Assembly: GCA_947500295.1 (NCBI GenBank)
Contig: CANMRM010000005.1
Coordinates: 186,001 to 250,000, forward strand
Source of the DNA: an uncultured Kordiimonas sp.
GTDB taxonomy: Bacteria; Pseudomonadota; Alphaproteobacteria; Sphingomonadales; Kordiimonadaceae
DNA length: 64,000 bases
Direction: 5' to 3'
The first letter of the stretch is position 1. Each line of letters begins with the position of its first letter. This document shows positions 27,545 to 37,100 of the stretch, piece after piece. Position numbers and translations under genes: made by a program. The notes beneath the pieces were generated by a model, which was not told where the DNA came from, did not search any database, and worked only from the letters and a program-made list of their open reading frames with translations.

Positions 27545-28486
27545 ATGGACATATTGCTTTTGCTGATTGGTCTCCTGGGCCTTGGCGGCAGCGCCGAGTT
27601 GATCGTGCGAGGGGCCTCAGCACTTGCCCGCCGGTTTGCGCTCAGCGAAACCTTTGTCGGCGTTGCCATCCTCTCGATCGGCACTGACCTGCCGGAAATC
27701 GCGATTGCTGTCGATGCCTCGGTACGCAGCCTGATGAACGGTGGGGAAGGCGGTATCGCGCTCGGCAGCGCCATCGGCAGTTCCATCGCGCAAATCAGCC
27801 TGGTTCTCGGTGCTGTCAGTTTGATTGGTCTTCTATACGCATCGCGTCGGGCCTTGGCGCTGTATGGCACTGGCCTTGTGGGGGCTTGGGCGCTCTTGTT
27901 CGCGACTGCCTACAGTGGGGACATGTCCCGTCTTGAAGGTTTTTTGCTGACGGCGGCCTATGCCGCATTTTTCATATTGTTACTGAAAAACCGTAACTCC
28001 ACCGACGAGCCTGAAGAAGACACCCGTGTGTCTGCCCGGTCAGCCTGGCTGATGTTGCTGTCCGGCTTTATCCTCCTGCTTATTGCAACGGAAATGACAG
28101 TAATTTCTGTGCTTTCCCTTGCCCAGGAATACGGAATAAGTGAAGCAACCATTTCCGTCGTCATACTGGGCCTCGGTAGCAGTTTACCGGAGCTTTCCCT
28201 GTCAACATGGGCCATCATAAGGGGGCGAGCCGGGCTCTCGCTGGGCAACCTGATGGGCAGCAATATTCTGGATACGCTTCTGGCGCCCGGGCTGGCCGCC
28301 CTTATCAGTCCCATCATAGTGGAAACAGCAACCCTGTGGGTCGATCTCCCTGTATTGTTGGGCGTAACACTCCTGGTGCTTGCCTTTCTGTGGTTGTTTC
28401 CAAAAGGCTTGCGCAGATGGAATGGTGCGATAATTCTGGCGGTGTATGTCACCTATGTATTCGGCAGATTTGGTGGTGGATTTTAA
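27545..28486 (+). CDS. Calcium/sodium antiporter family protein (YrbG-like)
   Basis: A 313-residue CaCA superfamily exchanger with about ten membrane segments in two inverted halves. The alpha-1 repeat contains ILSIGTDLPEIAI and GSAIGSSIAQI; the alpha-2 repeat contains LGLGSSLPELSLS and GNLMGSNILDTLL. The conserved acidic residues of both repeats are present, so cation binding is expected. The first repeat has GTDLPE in place of the frequent GTSLPE. An acidic cytoplasmic loop (DEPEEDT) separates the halves. Confidence 0.9.
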   Translation: MDILLLLIGLLGLGGSAELIVRGASALARRFALSETFVGVAILSIGTDLPEIAIAVDASVRSLMNGGEGGIALGSAIGSSIAQISLVLGAVSLIGLLYASRRALALYGTGLVGAWALLFATAYSGDMSRLEGFLLTAAYAAFFILLLKNRNSTDEPEEDTRVSARSAWLMLLSGFILLLIATEMTVISVLSLAQEYGISEATISVVILGLGSSLPELSLSTWAIIRGRAGLSLGNLMGSNILDTLLAPGLAALISPIIVETATLWVDLPVLLGVTLLVLAFLWLFPKGLRRWNGAIILAVYVTYVFGRFGGGF

Positions 28487-28687
28487 GACCCATGCCTGAA
28501 ACAGGCGATATGCCACAACCCTCCCTGAGAGCAGGGTTGAATAATCCATGTTGGTGAGCCGGTTTCAATCAAACTCACCAACAAACAAGTGCTCGTCGGC
28601 CTTAGGTTAAAGGCGCAACACTATGGGTTTGGACTAGACAGGCCAATTTCACTATGGGTACAGGCGCCATGCGCCCGTAGCCAGATT
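28487..28687. other. Intergenic region with two hairpins between convergent genes
   Basis: CAACCCT (28516-28522) pairs with AGGGTTG (28533-28539), and GTTGGTGAG (28550-28558) pairs with CTCACCAAC (28574-28582). Neither is followed by a clear T run on the plus strand, so they are terminator-like or mRNA-end structures between the exchanger and the porin. No gene is seen. Confidence 0.5.
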
Positions 28688-29917
28688 CTAGAAACTGGCG
28701 CCGAGTGTAAACCAGAAACGCGTCGTGTCCGTCGCGAAATCCTCTGCACTGTAAAACGCCGCTTTGGCAGACGCGGTGAATGTTTTGTTCAGCTTTTTGG
28801 AAATCAGGAAGCCCCACTCGTCACCGTAATTGATGTCACCTACGTCTGACGTAAAGTCGTGATAGATGGCCTTGAACAGGGTTCCTGCGAGCGCACTGTT
28901 ACCGGGGACGCGGTAGGCAAGCGAAACATTGAAGTCCTCAAGGCCTGTCGCCGGTGTTGACAGGAACTTGTCCGCCCAACCATTGAACTTGTGCAGTGTG
29001 GCAAGCGGGGTCTGAAACGCCACGCCGTTGTCGCTGCCCAGCTTTTCATAAGCGACACCGCCTGTGAAACCTGCCGCAGAAAGGAACAGTTCCCCGGTCA
29101 TATAGTCTGCGCTGAAGTCAGCAGGGTTGTCCTTATAGTCGGTTTGGCGTGCATATTCGAGCGTGTAGGCAACATCCAGTGTCTCTGTAGCGGCCTGCTT
29201 GCCGGCGAAGCGTACGCCGTATGTTGCTGACGACAAACCAAGGGCGCCCGGGTCATTAAAATCCAACAAATAGGCATAGGCGGACAGCTTGCCGAGTGAG
29301 CTGCCGCTATAGGCAACGTTGGCGATATGCAGGTTGCTGTCCAGATCACCCTTGGGGCTATCGTCGCCAAAAATCCGGTTGACGTTCCAGACATAACTGT
29401 AGAAAGCGTTCACATCCTTGCTTGGTGCATATGTCAAAGACGCACTGTCATAGGTCTGGTCGTTTTGTCGGAAGGCGACCATGCCGATAAAGCGCTGGTT
29501 ATCAAGGTTGAAACCCTGCCGCCCGGCTTTCAGCGTCACGTCATTCATCTTGTAAGCGAGATACGCCTGACTGACTTCCGTGCCTTCCGGGTCGGCGATC
29601 ACAGGTCGGCGCACCCTGCCATTGGTTGTGTCATTGTAGGTTTCCTTGCCAACCACCGTTACGTTGGCAAACTCGACATAGCCACTAAATCCGCCCATGG
29701 AGGCTGTTCTATAGTGTAGCTTGGTCAACAAGGTGGAAGCCGTCGAATTCAGGGGAAGTCCATCCTGATCAGCGGTCTCGAGCCGATACCGGAAATCGAT
29801 GCCGGGCTCACCATTTTTGAACCAGTCCGACAGGTTGTTTGCCTCTTCGGCGTGTAAAGGTGTGGTTGCCAGCAACGCCAGTGAACTCACGGCCAAATAC
29901 AGGGGGGTTTTGTTCAT
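28688..29917 (-). CDS. Outer-membrane porin (alginate-export/OprD-like barrel)
   Basis: A 409-residue exported beta-barrel protein. The signal peptide MNKTPLYLAVSSLALLATT ends near HAEE. The mature start (GEPGIDFRYRLETADQDG) and strands such as LTKLHYRTASMGGFSGYVEF, VTLKAGRQGFNLDNQRFIG and the terminal phenylalanine in FTLGASF are typical of single-chain barrels. The ATG at 29917 follows AGGAGAAG. It lies downstream of the nar operon and has its own FNR-type box about 66 bases before the start, so it is probably made under low oxygen. The substrate is unknown; nitrate or nitrite passage is an inference from context. Confidence 0.82.
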   Translation of the reverse strand: MNKTPLYLAVSSLALLATTPLHAEEANNLSDWFKNGEPGIDFRYRLETADQDGLPLNSTASTLLTKLHYRTASMGGFSGYVEFANVTVVGKETYNDTTNGRVRRPVIADPEGTEVSQAYLAYKMNDVTLKAGRQGFNLDNQRFIGMVAFRQNDQTYDSASLTYAPSKDVNAFYSYVWNVNRIFGDDSPKGDLDSNLHIANVAYSGSSLGKLSAYAYLLDFNDPGALGLSSATYGVRFAGKQAATETLDVAYTLEYARQTDYKDNPADFSADYMTGELFLSAAGFTGGVAYEKLGSDNGVAFQTPLATLHKFNGWADKFLSTPATGLEDFNVSLAYRVPGNSALAGTLFKAIYHDFTSDVGDINYGDEWGFLISKKLNKTFTASAKAAFYSAEDFATDTTRFWFTLGASF

Positions 29918-29976
29918 CTTTCTTCTCCTGCGAATCAAAGTCTACACCTGTTGTATGAGATGATGATCAGCCCCAC

Positions 29977-29990
29977 CTGATCTCGATCAA
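29977..29990 (-). promoter_or_regulatory. FNR-type box upstream of the porin gene
   Basis: Read on the minus strand the site is TTGAT-CGAG-ATCAG, nine of ten matches to TTGAT-N4-ATCAA. An ATACAA -10-like element lies about 30 bases downstream (29951-29956), the spacing of a class II activator promoter, before the porin start at 29917. Confidence 0.72.
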
Positions 29991-30031
29991 GTAGATGAAA
30001 AATATGGAAGAAAAGAAAACGAAACGTTAAA

Positions 30032-30694
30032 TTAGTCTGTGCAAAGACGCCGGAAGCGGCCTTCCTCCGGGTGGTAAGACAAAAGCTCGCCGCTATCGAT
30101 ATGAAAATACCAGGCATGCAGTGTCAGTTGTTGCCGCGCGACGGCCGCACGAACCCACGGATAGCCCGCCAGATTTCTGATCGAAACCAGTGTGCCTTCC
30201 AGCTCAGCGAGCCGCAGGGCTTCGTCAGCATCCAGTTTTACGCCGGTTTTGGTAACCGCTTCCTTTGCAGGTGCCAGGATCGACACCCAATCTGCAATAT
30301 AGTCATCTTCATCTGCATCTTCGCGCTGAGTAGGATCTATCGCCATAAGGGCAGCAATGCCGCCGCAGCCACTGTGACCCATGACAATAATGTGCTCCAC
30401 GTTGATGTGGTTGACCGCATACTGAATAGCCGCCCCAAGCGATTTGTGATGTGACCGGCCTTTTTCATAGGGCGGCACGATATTGGCAACATTGTTAACG
30501 ACAAAAATTTCACCCAACCCGGCATGGGTCAAAATGGCGGGGTTTACCCGGCTGTCGCTACATCCAATGATCAGGGTCTTGGGGCTTTGGTGTTTTGCCG
30601 CCCAGGACCGGTAGGCTTCAAACTTGTTATCCAGATATTCGTGCCGGAAAATCTTGTAACCTTCAACAAGCTCGGCGTAGGCGTCCATTACCAT
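30032..30694 (-). CDS. Beta-class carbonic anhydrase
   Basis: A 220-residue zinc enzyme interconverting carbon dioxide and bicarbonate. The zinc ligands are in GCSDSR (Cys45, with Asp47 and Arg49) and MGHSGCGG (His107 and Cys110). FVVNNVANIVPPYE and GAAIQYAVNHINVEHI are family hallmarks, and length is normal. It is the last cistron of the nar operon, 21 bases after the parvulin-like gene. A link to pH or bicarbonate supply during nitrate respiration is inference. Confidence 0.94.
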   Translation of the reverse strand: MVMDAYAELVEGYKIFRHEYLDNKFEAYRSWAAKHQSPKTLIIGCSDSRVNPAILTHAGLGEIFVVNNVANIVPPYEKGRSHHKSLGAAIQYAVNHINVEHIIVMGHSGCGGIAALMAIDPTQREDADEDDYIADWVSILAPAKEAVTKTGVKLDADEALRLAELEGTLVSIRNLAGYPWVRAAVARQQLTLHAWYFHIDSGELLSYHPEEGRFRRLCTD

Positions 30695-30715
30695 TGTTGC
30701 ATGCCCCCGGTCAGT

Positions 30716-31168
30716 TCATAGCGACGCCGCGAGATCGAAACCGGCGACACGATGGCGAACTGCAAGGTCGAGCACATAGGCCTGAATACCCTGCCGCATG
30801 CTCTGCGTCTGTAGATAGTCCGTGATCTGGTCTTTCACGGTATCAAATGGCAGCGGCAGTTTGCTGCCCCTGGCTGACGCAAACCGCTCTATATTATGGT
30901 CATAATAGTGACGGCACGCCTGTGATGTTGCCGCAGGAACCGGGACCTCTTCTTCCAGCAACTGCATGGTGGCGATTTCGACAGTTTTTGTGTCGGCAGC
31001 GGCATCCAGAAACCCTTTTTCCATGGCTTCCTGCCTGAGCAGTTCGCGGATCAGCAGCGCACGGGCAGCATTATCCCGTGCTTCTTCGCGCGTTGCCGCC
31101 GGATGATACTGCATTTCCTGAAACACCTGATCGTCATCGATTTCAACGGCGTTAACATACATCGGCAT
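30716..31168 (-). CDS. Nar-associated parvulin-like protein lacking the rotamase domain
   Basis: A 150-residue protein that matches the two ends of the PpiC-type peptidyl-prolyl isomerases found in nar operons. The N-terminal chaperone-like half reads VNAVEIDDDQVFQEMQ, HPAATREEARDNAARALLI, RELLRQEA. The C-terminal part reads PFDTVKDQITDYLQTQSMRQGIQAYVLDLA. In full-length relatives the catalytic parvulin domain of about 90 residues lies after the YYDHNIERF segment; here it is missing and the frame runs straight on, so the protein is probably a chaperone remnant rather than an isomerase. AGGAGG precedes the ATG, two bases after the narI stop. The family match is from memory of the pattern. Confidence 0.72.
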   Translation of the reverse strand: MPMYVNAVEIDDDQVFQEMQYHPAATREEARDNAARALLIRELLRQEAMEKGFLDAAADTKTVEIATMQLLEEEVPVPAATSQACRHYYDHNIERFASARGSKLPLPFDTVKDQITDYLQTQSMRQGIQAYVLDLAVRHRVAGFDLAASL

Positions 31169-31170
31169 GG

Positions 31171-31854
31171 TCAGGCCCTCCTGCGCACGATCTGGTATCC
31201 GGAACGGAACAGATATTTCACAGGTGCAGAAAGCACATGTACAAGCCGGGTAAACGGGAACAACAGGAAGATCGTCAAGCCGAGGATAATGTGCAGTTTA
31301 AAAATCATGGCTTCACCGGCCACAAAATCTGCCGCACCGCCCCGGAATGTGACGATATGCTGTGCCCAGTTCGCAAGGGCGATCATCGAGCTGCCGTCGC
31401 TGTGCTCAGCTGATGCCGGAATGGTTGCAAGCCCCAAAATCAGCTGCGCATATAGCACCAGCAAAATCATGATGTCTGCAGGGCGGCTCGTGGCTCTGAT
31501 ACGCGGGTCAAACAGGCGCCTGATGATCAGGATCGTCATGCCGATAAAACAAAGCACCCCGAATACTCCGCCTGCAACCATTGCCAGCAGTTGTTTTGTC
31601 GCTGCCGACATCACGAGATGATACACGCTCTCCGGCGTTAACAAGCCAACAAGGTGCCCGAAAAACAACAGCAGGATGCCAATGTGGAACAAGTTGCTGC
31701 CCAGCGCCATACCGCGGGAGCGCAGGAGCTGGCTCGATCCCGCTTTCCAACTGTAAGGGTCCTGGTCGTATCTCAGGATCGACCCCATCACCATCACAAC
31801 GATGGCGATGTAGGGATATATGCCAAAGAAGAAGTCATTCAGATAGGCTGCCAT
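31171..31854 (-). CDS. narI: Respiratory nitrate reductase gamma subunit (cytochrome b)
   Basis: A 227-residue inner-membrane subunit with five hydrophobic segments. It carries two b hemes, oxidises quinol and passes electrons to NarH. The start NDFFFGIYPYIAIVVMVMGSILRYDQDPYSWKAGSSQLL (read in parts), GSNLFHIGILLLFFGHLVGLLTPE, and KLHIILGLTIFLLFPFTRLVHVLSAP contain the heme-ligand histidines. AGGAGG precedes the ATG. It follows narJ by nine bases. Confidence 0.97.
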   Translation of the reverse strand: MAAYLNDFFFGIYPYIAIVVMVMGSILRYDQDPYSWKAGSSQLLRSRGMALGSNLFHIGILLLFFGHLVGLLTPESVYHLVMSAATKQLLAMVAGGVFGVLCFIGMTILIIRRLFDPRIRATSRPADIMILLVLYAQLILGLATIPASAEHSDGSSMIALANWAQHIVTFRGGAADFVAGEAMIFKLHIILGLTIFLLFPFTRLVHVLSAPVKYLFRSGYQIVRRRA

Positions 31855-31863
31855 GGTTGCCTC

Positions 31864-32556
31864 CTACAAATTGCCGGGTGGGGTTGCAGCGGGTTTGGCA
31901 CCCGGATCCGTGGCCTGCGGACAGATGGCACAGGCCACGTCACCGGTTCCGTCGAATGCCGGGGTCTCCTCCCACTCCTTGTCGAGCGCCTCGAGGCTCG
32001 TATCTTCAGTTGCGGCCTCCGCAACAGCACGCTTGACGAATTCGGTGTCCGGTTTGACGGTTGTCAGGGCCTCCAGAGCTCGAAAAACATGGTGATATCC
32101 GCTTTTTTTGGCTTTTAGCTTGCCGCCAATTGCAGCCACGATATGCACAGTCTCGCCAAGTAGCGTCTGTGCGTCGCTGAGCGGCTGGGTGGACAGAAAC
32201 TCTAGGAAAAGCGGCAGATAATCAGGCAGTTCGCGGGCCTGAAGAACAAACCCGTTCTCCCGGTACAGGCCCATCAGGTCGACCATTGCCTGACCGCGGG
32301 CCCGGCTTTCACCATGCACATGCTCAAATAGATAAAGGGAATGTGCACGTGACCGGTCGAACAGGGCCACATAGTCTTCCTGCTGCCGCATAAGGTTGCG
32401 GCGGGAGACCTCATCGAGATGCTGCAAAAGGCCTTTTTGCGCTTTGGCTGGCAAAAGATTTTCGTCAGCGATCAATGCCTTCAATTCAGGCGCACACGCC
32501 TGCAGGTCTTCGGTTGGGTAGGCGAGCAACATGCCAAGTATCTTGAATGTCAGCAT
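31864..32556 (-). CDS. narJ: Nitrate reductase assembly chaperone
   Basis: A 230-residue dedicated chaperone that holds NarGH until the molybdenum cofactor and iron-sulfur clusters are in place. The start MLTFKILGMLLAYPTEDLQ and the segment YVALFDRSRAHSLYLFEHVHGESRARGQAMVDL (read in parts) are NarJ hallmarks, as is the DYLPLFLEFLS stretch. The tail is proline and alanine rich and carries CAICPQ. The ATG at 32556 overlaps the narH stop as TGATG; a longer frame exists but would sit inside narH. Confidence 0.95.
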   Translation of the reverse strand: MLTFKILGMLLAYPTEDLQACAPELKALIADENLLPAKAQKGLLQHLDEVSRRNLMRQQEDYVALFDRSRAHSLYLFEHVHGESRARGQAMVDLMGLYRENGFVLQARELPDYLPLFLEFLSTQPLSDAQTLLGETVHIVAAIGGKLKAKKSGYHHVFRALEALTTVKPDTEFVKRAVAEAATEDTSLEALDKEWEETPAFDGTGDVACAICPQATDPGAKPAATPPGNL

Positions 32557-34109
32557 CAGGGCCTCCTTACATTGCCGGTCATGGTGTTTTTGTGGGTCGG
32601 ACCACCGAACAGGCCGGTTGATCCCGCATTTGATCCGCTGCAGCCATCGCCAAAACTGAATCCGCAAGCGGATCTGCTGTCGAAAGCCAGCTCGTTGTCG
32701 AAGGGTGTCTTGCCCGCATATTCACGGTGGTTTGTCGGGATGACATAGCGGTCGTCATAATCCGCAAGCGCCATAATTTTATACATGTCGAGCACTGTGG
32801 CCTCATCAAGCCCGACGCCATCAAGGATACTTTCCGGGCCGGCGCCATGCAGGGTTCTCTCCCGCATGAAGCTGCGCATGGCGAGCATACGCTCCAGCGC
32901 ATGGACCACAGGTTCTTCCTTGCCACCTGTCAGCAGGTTGGCCAGATACTTCACCGGAATGCGCAGGTTCGATACGTGAGGCATGAAGCCATCGCCTTCA
33001 ATATCCCCCTGCGCATAAGCGTTTTGCACCGGCGACAGCGGCGGGATGTACCAGACCATTGGCAGCGTGCGATATTCAGGATGCAGCGGGAATGCGACTT
33101 TCCAGTCAATGGCCATTTTATAAACCGGCGATTTTTTTGCCGCTTCAAGCCAGCTGTCAGGCACACCGTCTTTGCGCGCCTGCTCGATCACGGCAGGGTC
33201 ATGAGGATCAAGAAAGATATCACACTGCGCCTGATAAAGGTCTTCTTCGTCGGCCGTTGAGGCCGCCTGCTCGATGCGGTCTGCATCATACAGAAGTACA
33301 CCAAGATACCGGATGCGACCGACACAGGTTTCAGAGCATACCGTCGGATCGCCATTCTCGATCCGGGGGAAACAGAAGGTGCATTTTTCCGATTTTCCCG
33401 ACTGCCAGTTGAAGTAGATTTTCTTGTAGGGACAGCCTGAGACACACATGCGCCATCCGCGACATTTGTCCTGGTCGATAAGGACGATGCCGTCTTCTTC
33501 ACGCTTGTAGATCGCACCTGAAGGGCAAGACGCCACACACGTCGGGTTGAGGCAATGCTCGCAAAGCCTCGGCAAATACATCATGAAGGTGTTTTCAAAC
33601 TGACCGTAAATGTCCTTCTCGACGTCCTTGAAATTATAGTCTTTTGAACGTTTCTCGAATTCGCCGCCCAGAATTTCTTCCCAGTTGGGGCCCCACTCCG
33701 GTTTCTCCATGCGGGCACCAGTAATCGCCGAGTGCGCGCGCGCAGTGGGCATGGACTTGCCCTCGGGTGCGTGCTGCAGGTTCGCATAGTCAAAAGTGAA
33801 AGGTTCGTAATAGTCATCGATTTCCGGCAGGTCCGGATTTGCAAAGATCTTCGCGAGCAAACGGAATTTTCCGCCTGCCTTTGGCTGGATTTTACCATCT
33901 TTGCTGCGGTTCCAGCCGCCGTTCCACACGCTCTGGTTTTCCCATTCGCGCGGATAGCCGACGCCGGGTTTGGTTTCCACATTGTTGAACCACGCGTATT
34001 CAACACCCTCGCGGCTGGTCCACACATTTTTGCAAGTGACAGAACAGGTGTGACAGCCGATGCATTTGTCCAGATTGAGAACCATGCCGATTTGTGCACG
34101 TATCTTCAT
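32556..34109 (-). CDS. narH: Respiratory nitrate reductase beta subunit (iron-sulfur protein)
   Basis: A 517-residue electron-transfer subunit. The first cluster motif is CIGCHTCSVTC (Cys16, 19, 22, 26). CEHCLNPTCVASCPSGA, CRGWRMCVSGCPYKK (tryptophan replaces one cysteine, as in the 3Fe-4S site of NarH) and CTFCFPR with CSETCVGR follow. These give three 4Fe-4S and one 3Fe-4S cluster linking NarI hemes to NarG. AGGAG precedes the ATG at 34109, 11 bases after the narG stop. Length is normal. Confidence 0.97.
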   Translation of the reverse strand: MKIRAQIGMVLNLDKCIGCHTCSVTCKNVWTSREGVEYAWFNNVETKPGVGYPREWENQSVWNGGWNRSKDGKIQPKAGGKFRLLAKIFANPDLPEIDDYYEPFTFDYANLQHAPEGKSMPTARAHSAITGARMEKPEWGPNWEEILGGEFEKRSKDYNFKDVEKDIYGQFENTFMMYLPRLCEHCLNPTCVASCPSGAIYKREEDGIVLIDQDKCRGWRMCVSGCPYKKIYFNWQSGKSEKCTFCFPRIENGDPTVCSETCVGRIRYLGVLLYDADRIEQAASTADEEDLYQAQCDIFLDPHDPAVIEQARKDGVPDSWLEAAKKSPVYKMAIDWKVAFPLHPEYRTLPMVWYIPPLSPVQNAYAQGDIEGDGFMPHVSNLRIPVKYLANLLTGGKEEPVVHALERMLAMRSFMRERTLHGAGPESILDGVGLDEATVLDMYKIMALADYDDRYVIPTNHREYAGKTPFDNELAFDSRSACGFSFGDGCSGSNAGSTGLFGGPTHKNTMTGNVRRP

Positions 34110-34120
34110 CGTTGTAACTC

Positions 34121-37100
34121 CTATTCTGCCGCTTGACTGGGAGAAAGTTCCCCGCCCGGCTCGTCGCCCCAATTGACATTTTCAACCTTGCGCGCCAGGA
34201 CAAATTCATCGCGGTTCGAGCCGACGGTCCCGTAATAGTTGAAGCCGTAGGCAAGCTGCGCATAACCGCCAATCATGTGAGTTGGTTTCACCACTGCGCG
34301 GGTCACCGAATTATGGATACCACCTCGGTTTCCGGTGGCCTCTGACAGGGGCGTGTTGATGATTTTTTCCTGAGCGTGATACATCATGGTCATGCCTTCG
34401 GGCACGCGCTGGGAAACAACCGCCCGGGCCATGATGGCGCCGTTTGCGTTGTAGAGCTCGATCCAGTCATTGTCTTCGACATCGATCTTGCGCGCGTCTG
34501 TTTCCGACATCCAGACCACAGGCCCACCGCGGTTAAGCGTCAGCATCAACAGGTTGTCGCTGTAGGTGGAGTGAATGCCCCATTTCTGGTGCGGAGTAAT
34601 CCAGTTGAGCGCCACATGCTTCACATCCTTGTCGAATTTTCCTTCGACCGGAGCGAGCGTTTTGGTGTTCACGGGCGGCTTGTAGACACAGAGGCTTTCA
34701 CCGAAGTCACGCATCCATTCGTGATCCTGATAGAACTGTTGCCGTCCGGTCAGCGTGCGCCAGGGGATCAGCTCGTGCACGTTGGTATACCCCGCATTGT
34801 AGCTGACATGTTCATCCTCCAGCCCCGACCATGTCGGTGACGAGATGATCTTCCGTGGCTGAGCCTTGATGTCATGGAAACGGATTTTCTCATCCTGCTT
34901 GGGTTTGGCGAGGTGCGTATGCTCGCGGCCTGTAATGGCGCCAAGCGCTGCCCAGGACTTGACGGCGACATTGCCATTGGTTTCCGGCGCAAGTGACAGC
35001 ACCACCTCGGAGGCATCAATGTCAGTTTCGATTTTTGGCATACCCTCCGTTGCGCCCGTGCCTTGATGTGTACCGTTCAGGCGACCGAGCAGGTCGATCT
35101 CCTCGTCTGTGTTCCAGTTGATGCCCTTGCCGCCATTGCCGAGCTTGCCCATCAAAGGACCAAGCGCCGTGAAACGCTTGTAGGTGGCGGGATAGTCGCG
35201 CGTGACCTCAACGAGCGCTGGCATGGTTTTGCCAGGCACGGGGTCACAGTCGCCTTTTTTCCAGTCGGTGACGCCAAGTGGCTGTGCGAGTTCGCCCGGG
35301 GTGTCATGAAGGATAGGCAGCGTGACGATATCTTTCTCGACGCCCAGGTGCCCTTCGCAAACCTCGGAGAATTTCTCGGCAATGCCTTTATAGATTTCCC
35401 AGTCGCTGCGACTTTCCCATGCGGGATCAACCGCTTTTGTGAGCGGGTGAATGAAGGGATGCATGTCCGATGTGTTGAGGTCGTTCTTTTCGTACCAGGT
35501 ACAGGACGGCAGAACGATGTCCGAATAGACACATGTTGTCGACATACGAAAATCGAGCGTGACCACGAGGTCAAGTTTGCCCTCTGGCGCATCGTCGTGC
35601 CAGACAACTTCGCTTGGTTTTTGCCCCCCTGTTTCCCCCATGTCTTTGCCAAGAAGGCCATGTTGGGTGCCCAAAAGATGCTTGAGCATATATTCGTGGC
35701 CCTTGCCGGATGATCCCAGGATATTGGAGCGCCAGACAAACAGGTTGCGCGGGAAGTTTTTGGGATTGTCGGGGTCTTCACAGGCAAAGGACAAGTTGCC
35801 GTTTTTGAGCGAATTAACGACATATTCAGCTACTGGAGCGCCATTTTTGTCCGCTTCCCGTGCAATTTTAAGCGGGTTTTCACCCAGTTGCGGCGCGGAG
35901 GGCAACCAACCCATGCGCTCGGAGCGCACATTGCAGTCAATGAGGGTTTGGTTTTGCCACTTCTCCTTGTCAGCCAGCGGCGACAGGATTTCATCGACCT
36001 CAAGCTTCTCATATCGCCACTGATTGGAGTGGTTGTAAAAGAAACTGGTGGAATTCATCTGCCGGGGCGGGCGCGACCAATCAAGCCCGAAAGCAAGTGG
36101 CAACCACCCTGTTTGGGGCCGCAGTTTCTCCTGCCCCACATAGTGCGCCCAACCACCGCCCGATTTGCCGACACAGCCGCACATGATCAACAGGTTCATG
36201 ATGCCCCTGTAGATCATATCCATATGGTACCAGTGGTTGATCGCGGCGCCGAGGATAACCATCGAACGACCACGCGTCTGGTCGGCGTTGGTTGCAAACT
36301 CGCGGGCCACCTGGATAACCTTGTTTCGGTCAACGCCGGTGATCTTTTCCTGCCACGCCGGGGTGTATGGCACATCATCGTCAAAGGAAGACGCGACATT
36401 GTCCCCGCCCAGGCCTCTGTCGACGCCGTAGTTTGCCGCCATCAGGTCAAACACGGTGGCAACACGCACGGTGCCGTCCTTGGTATCAATTTGTTTTACC
36501 GGGACATAGCGTTCGAGCACGCTGTCGTGATCGGTGTGCTGGAAGATGGGCTGCTCATTTTCCAGATTGCCAAAATAAGGGAAGGCAACAGCAGCGACTT
36601 CATCACGGCCATCCAGTAGTGATACCTTTGGCCAGACGTCGCTGCCATCTGCGATATTCTTGAGCTCAAGATTCCATTTTTTGCTCTTGTCCCAACGGGA
36701 ACCAATCGTGCCATTGGGCACCACAACCTCGCCCGTGTTGCCATCGAGGATTGCGGCCTTCCATTCGGCGTTTTCCGCTTCTCCGAGCGCTCCATCAAAA
36801 TCAGAGGCGCGCACCAGCCGGTCAGGAACAAGACGTCCGTCTTTTTCAACCAGGCGCACAAGAAACGGCATATCAGTATACATGCGGCAATAATCGTCGA
36901 AATACTCTGACTTGCCTGCCGTATGGAATTCCTTGAGGATGACGTGCCCCATCGCCATCGCCATGGCGCTGTCCGTGCCCTGGCGCGGGTTCAGCCACAT
37001 GTCTGTCAGTTTGGCGACTTCAGAATAGTCCGGCGTGACGGAGACCGTTTTTGTGCCTTTGTAGCGCACTTCGGTGAAGAAATGGGCGTCTGGCGTGCGC

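Noticed and set aside
32727-33260. 177-codon plus-strand open frame within narH
   Set aside because: Antisense to the iron-sulfur subunit with all cysteine motifs intact; no ribosome binding site or recognisable product.
35063-35713. 216-codon plus-strand open frame within narG
   Set aside because: It lies wholly antisense to a strongly conserved gene, and its product has no family features; it is a shadow of narG codon use.
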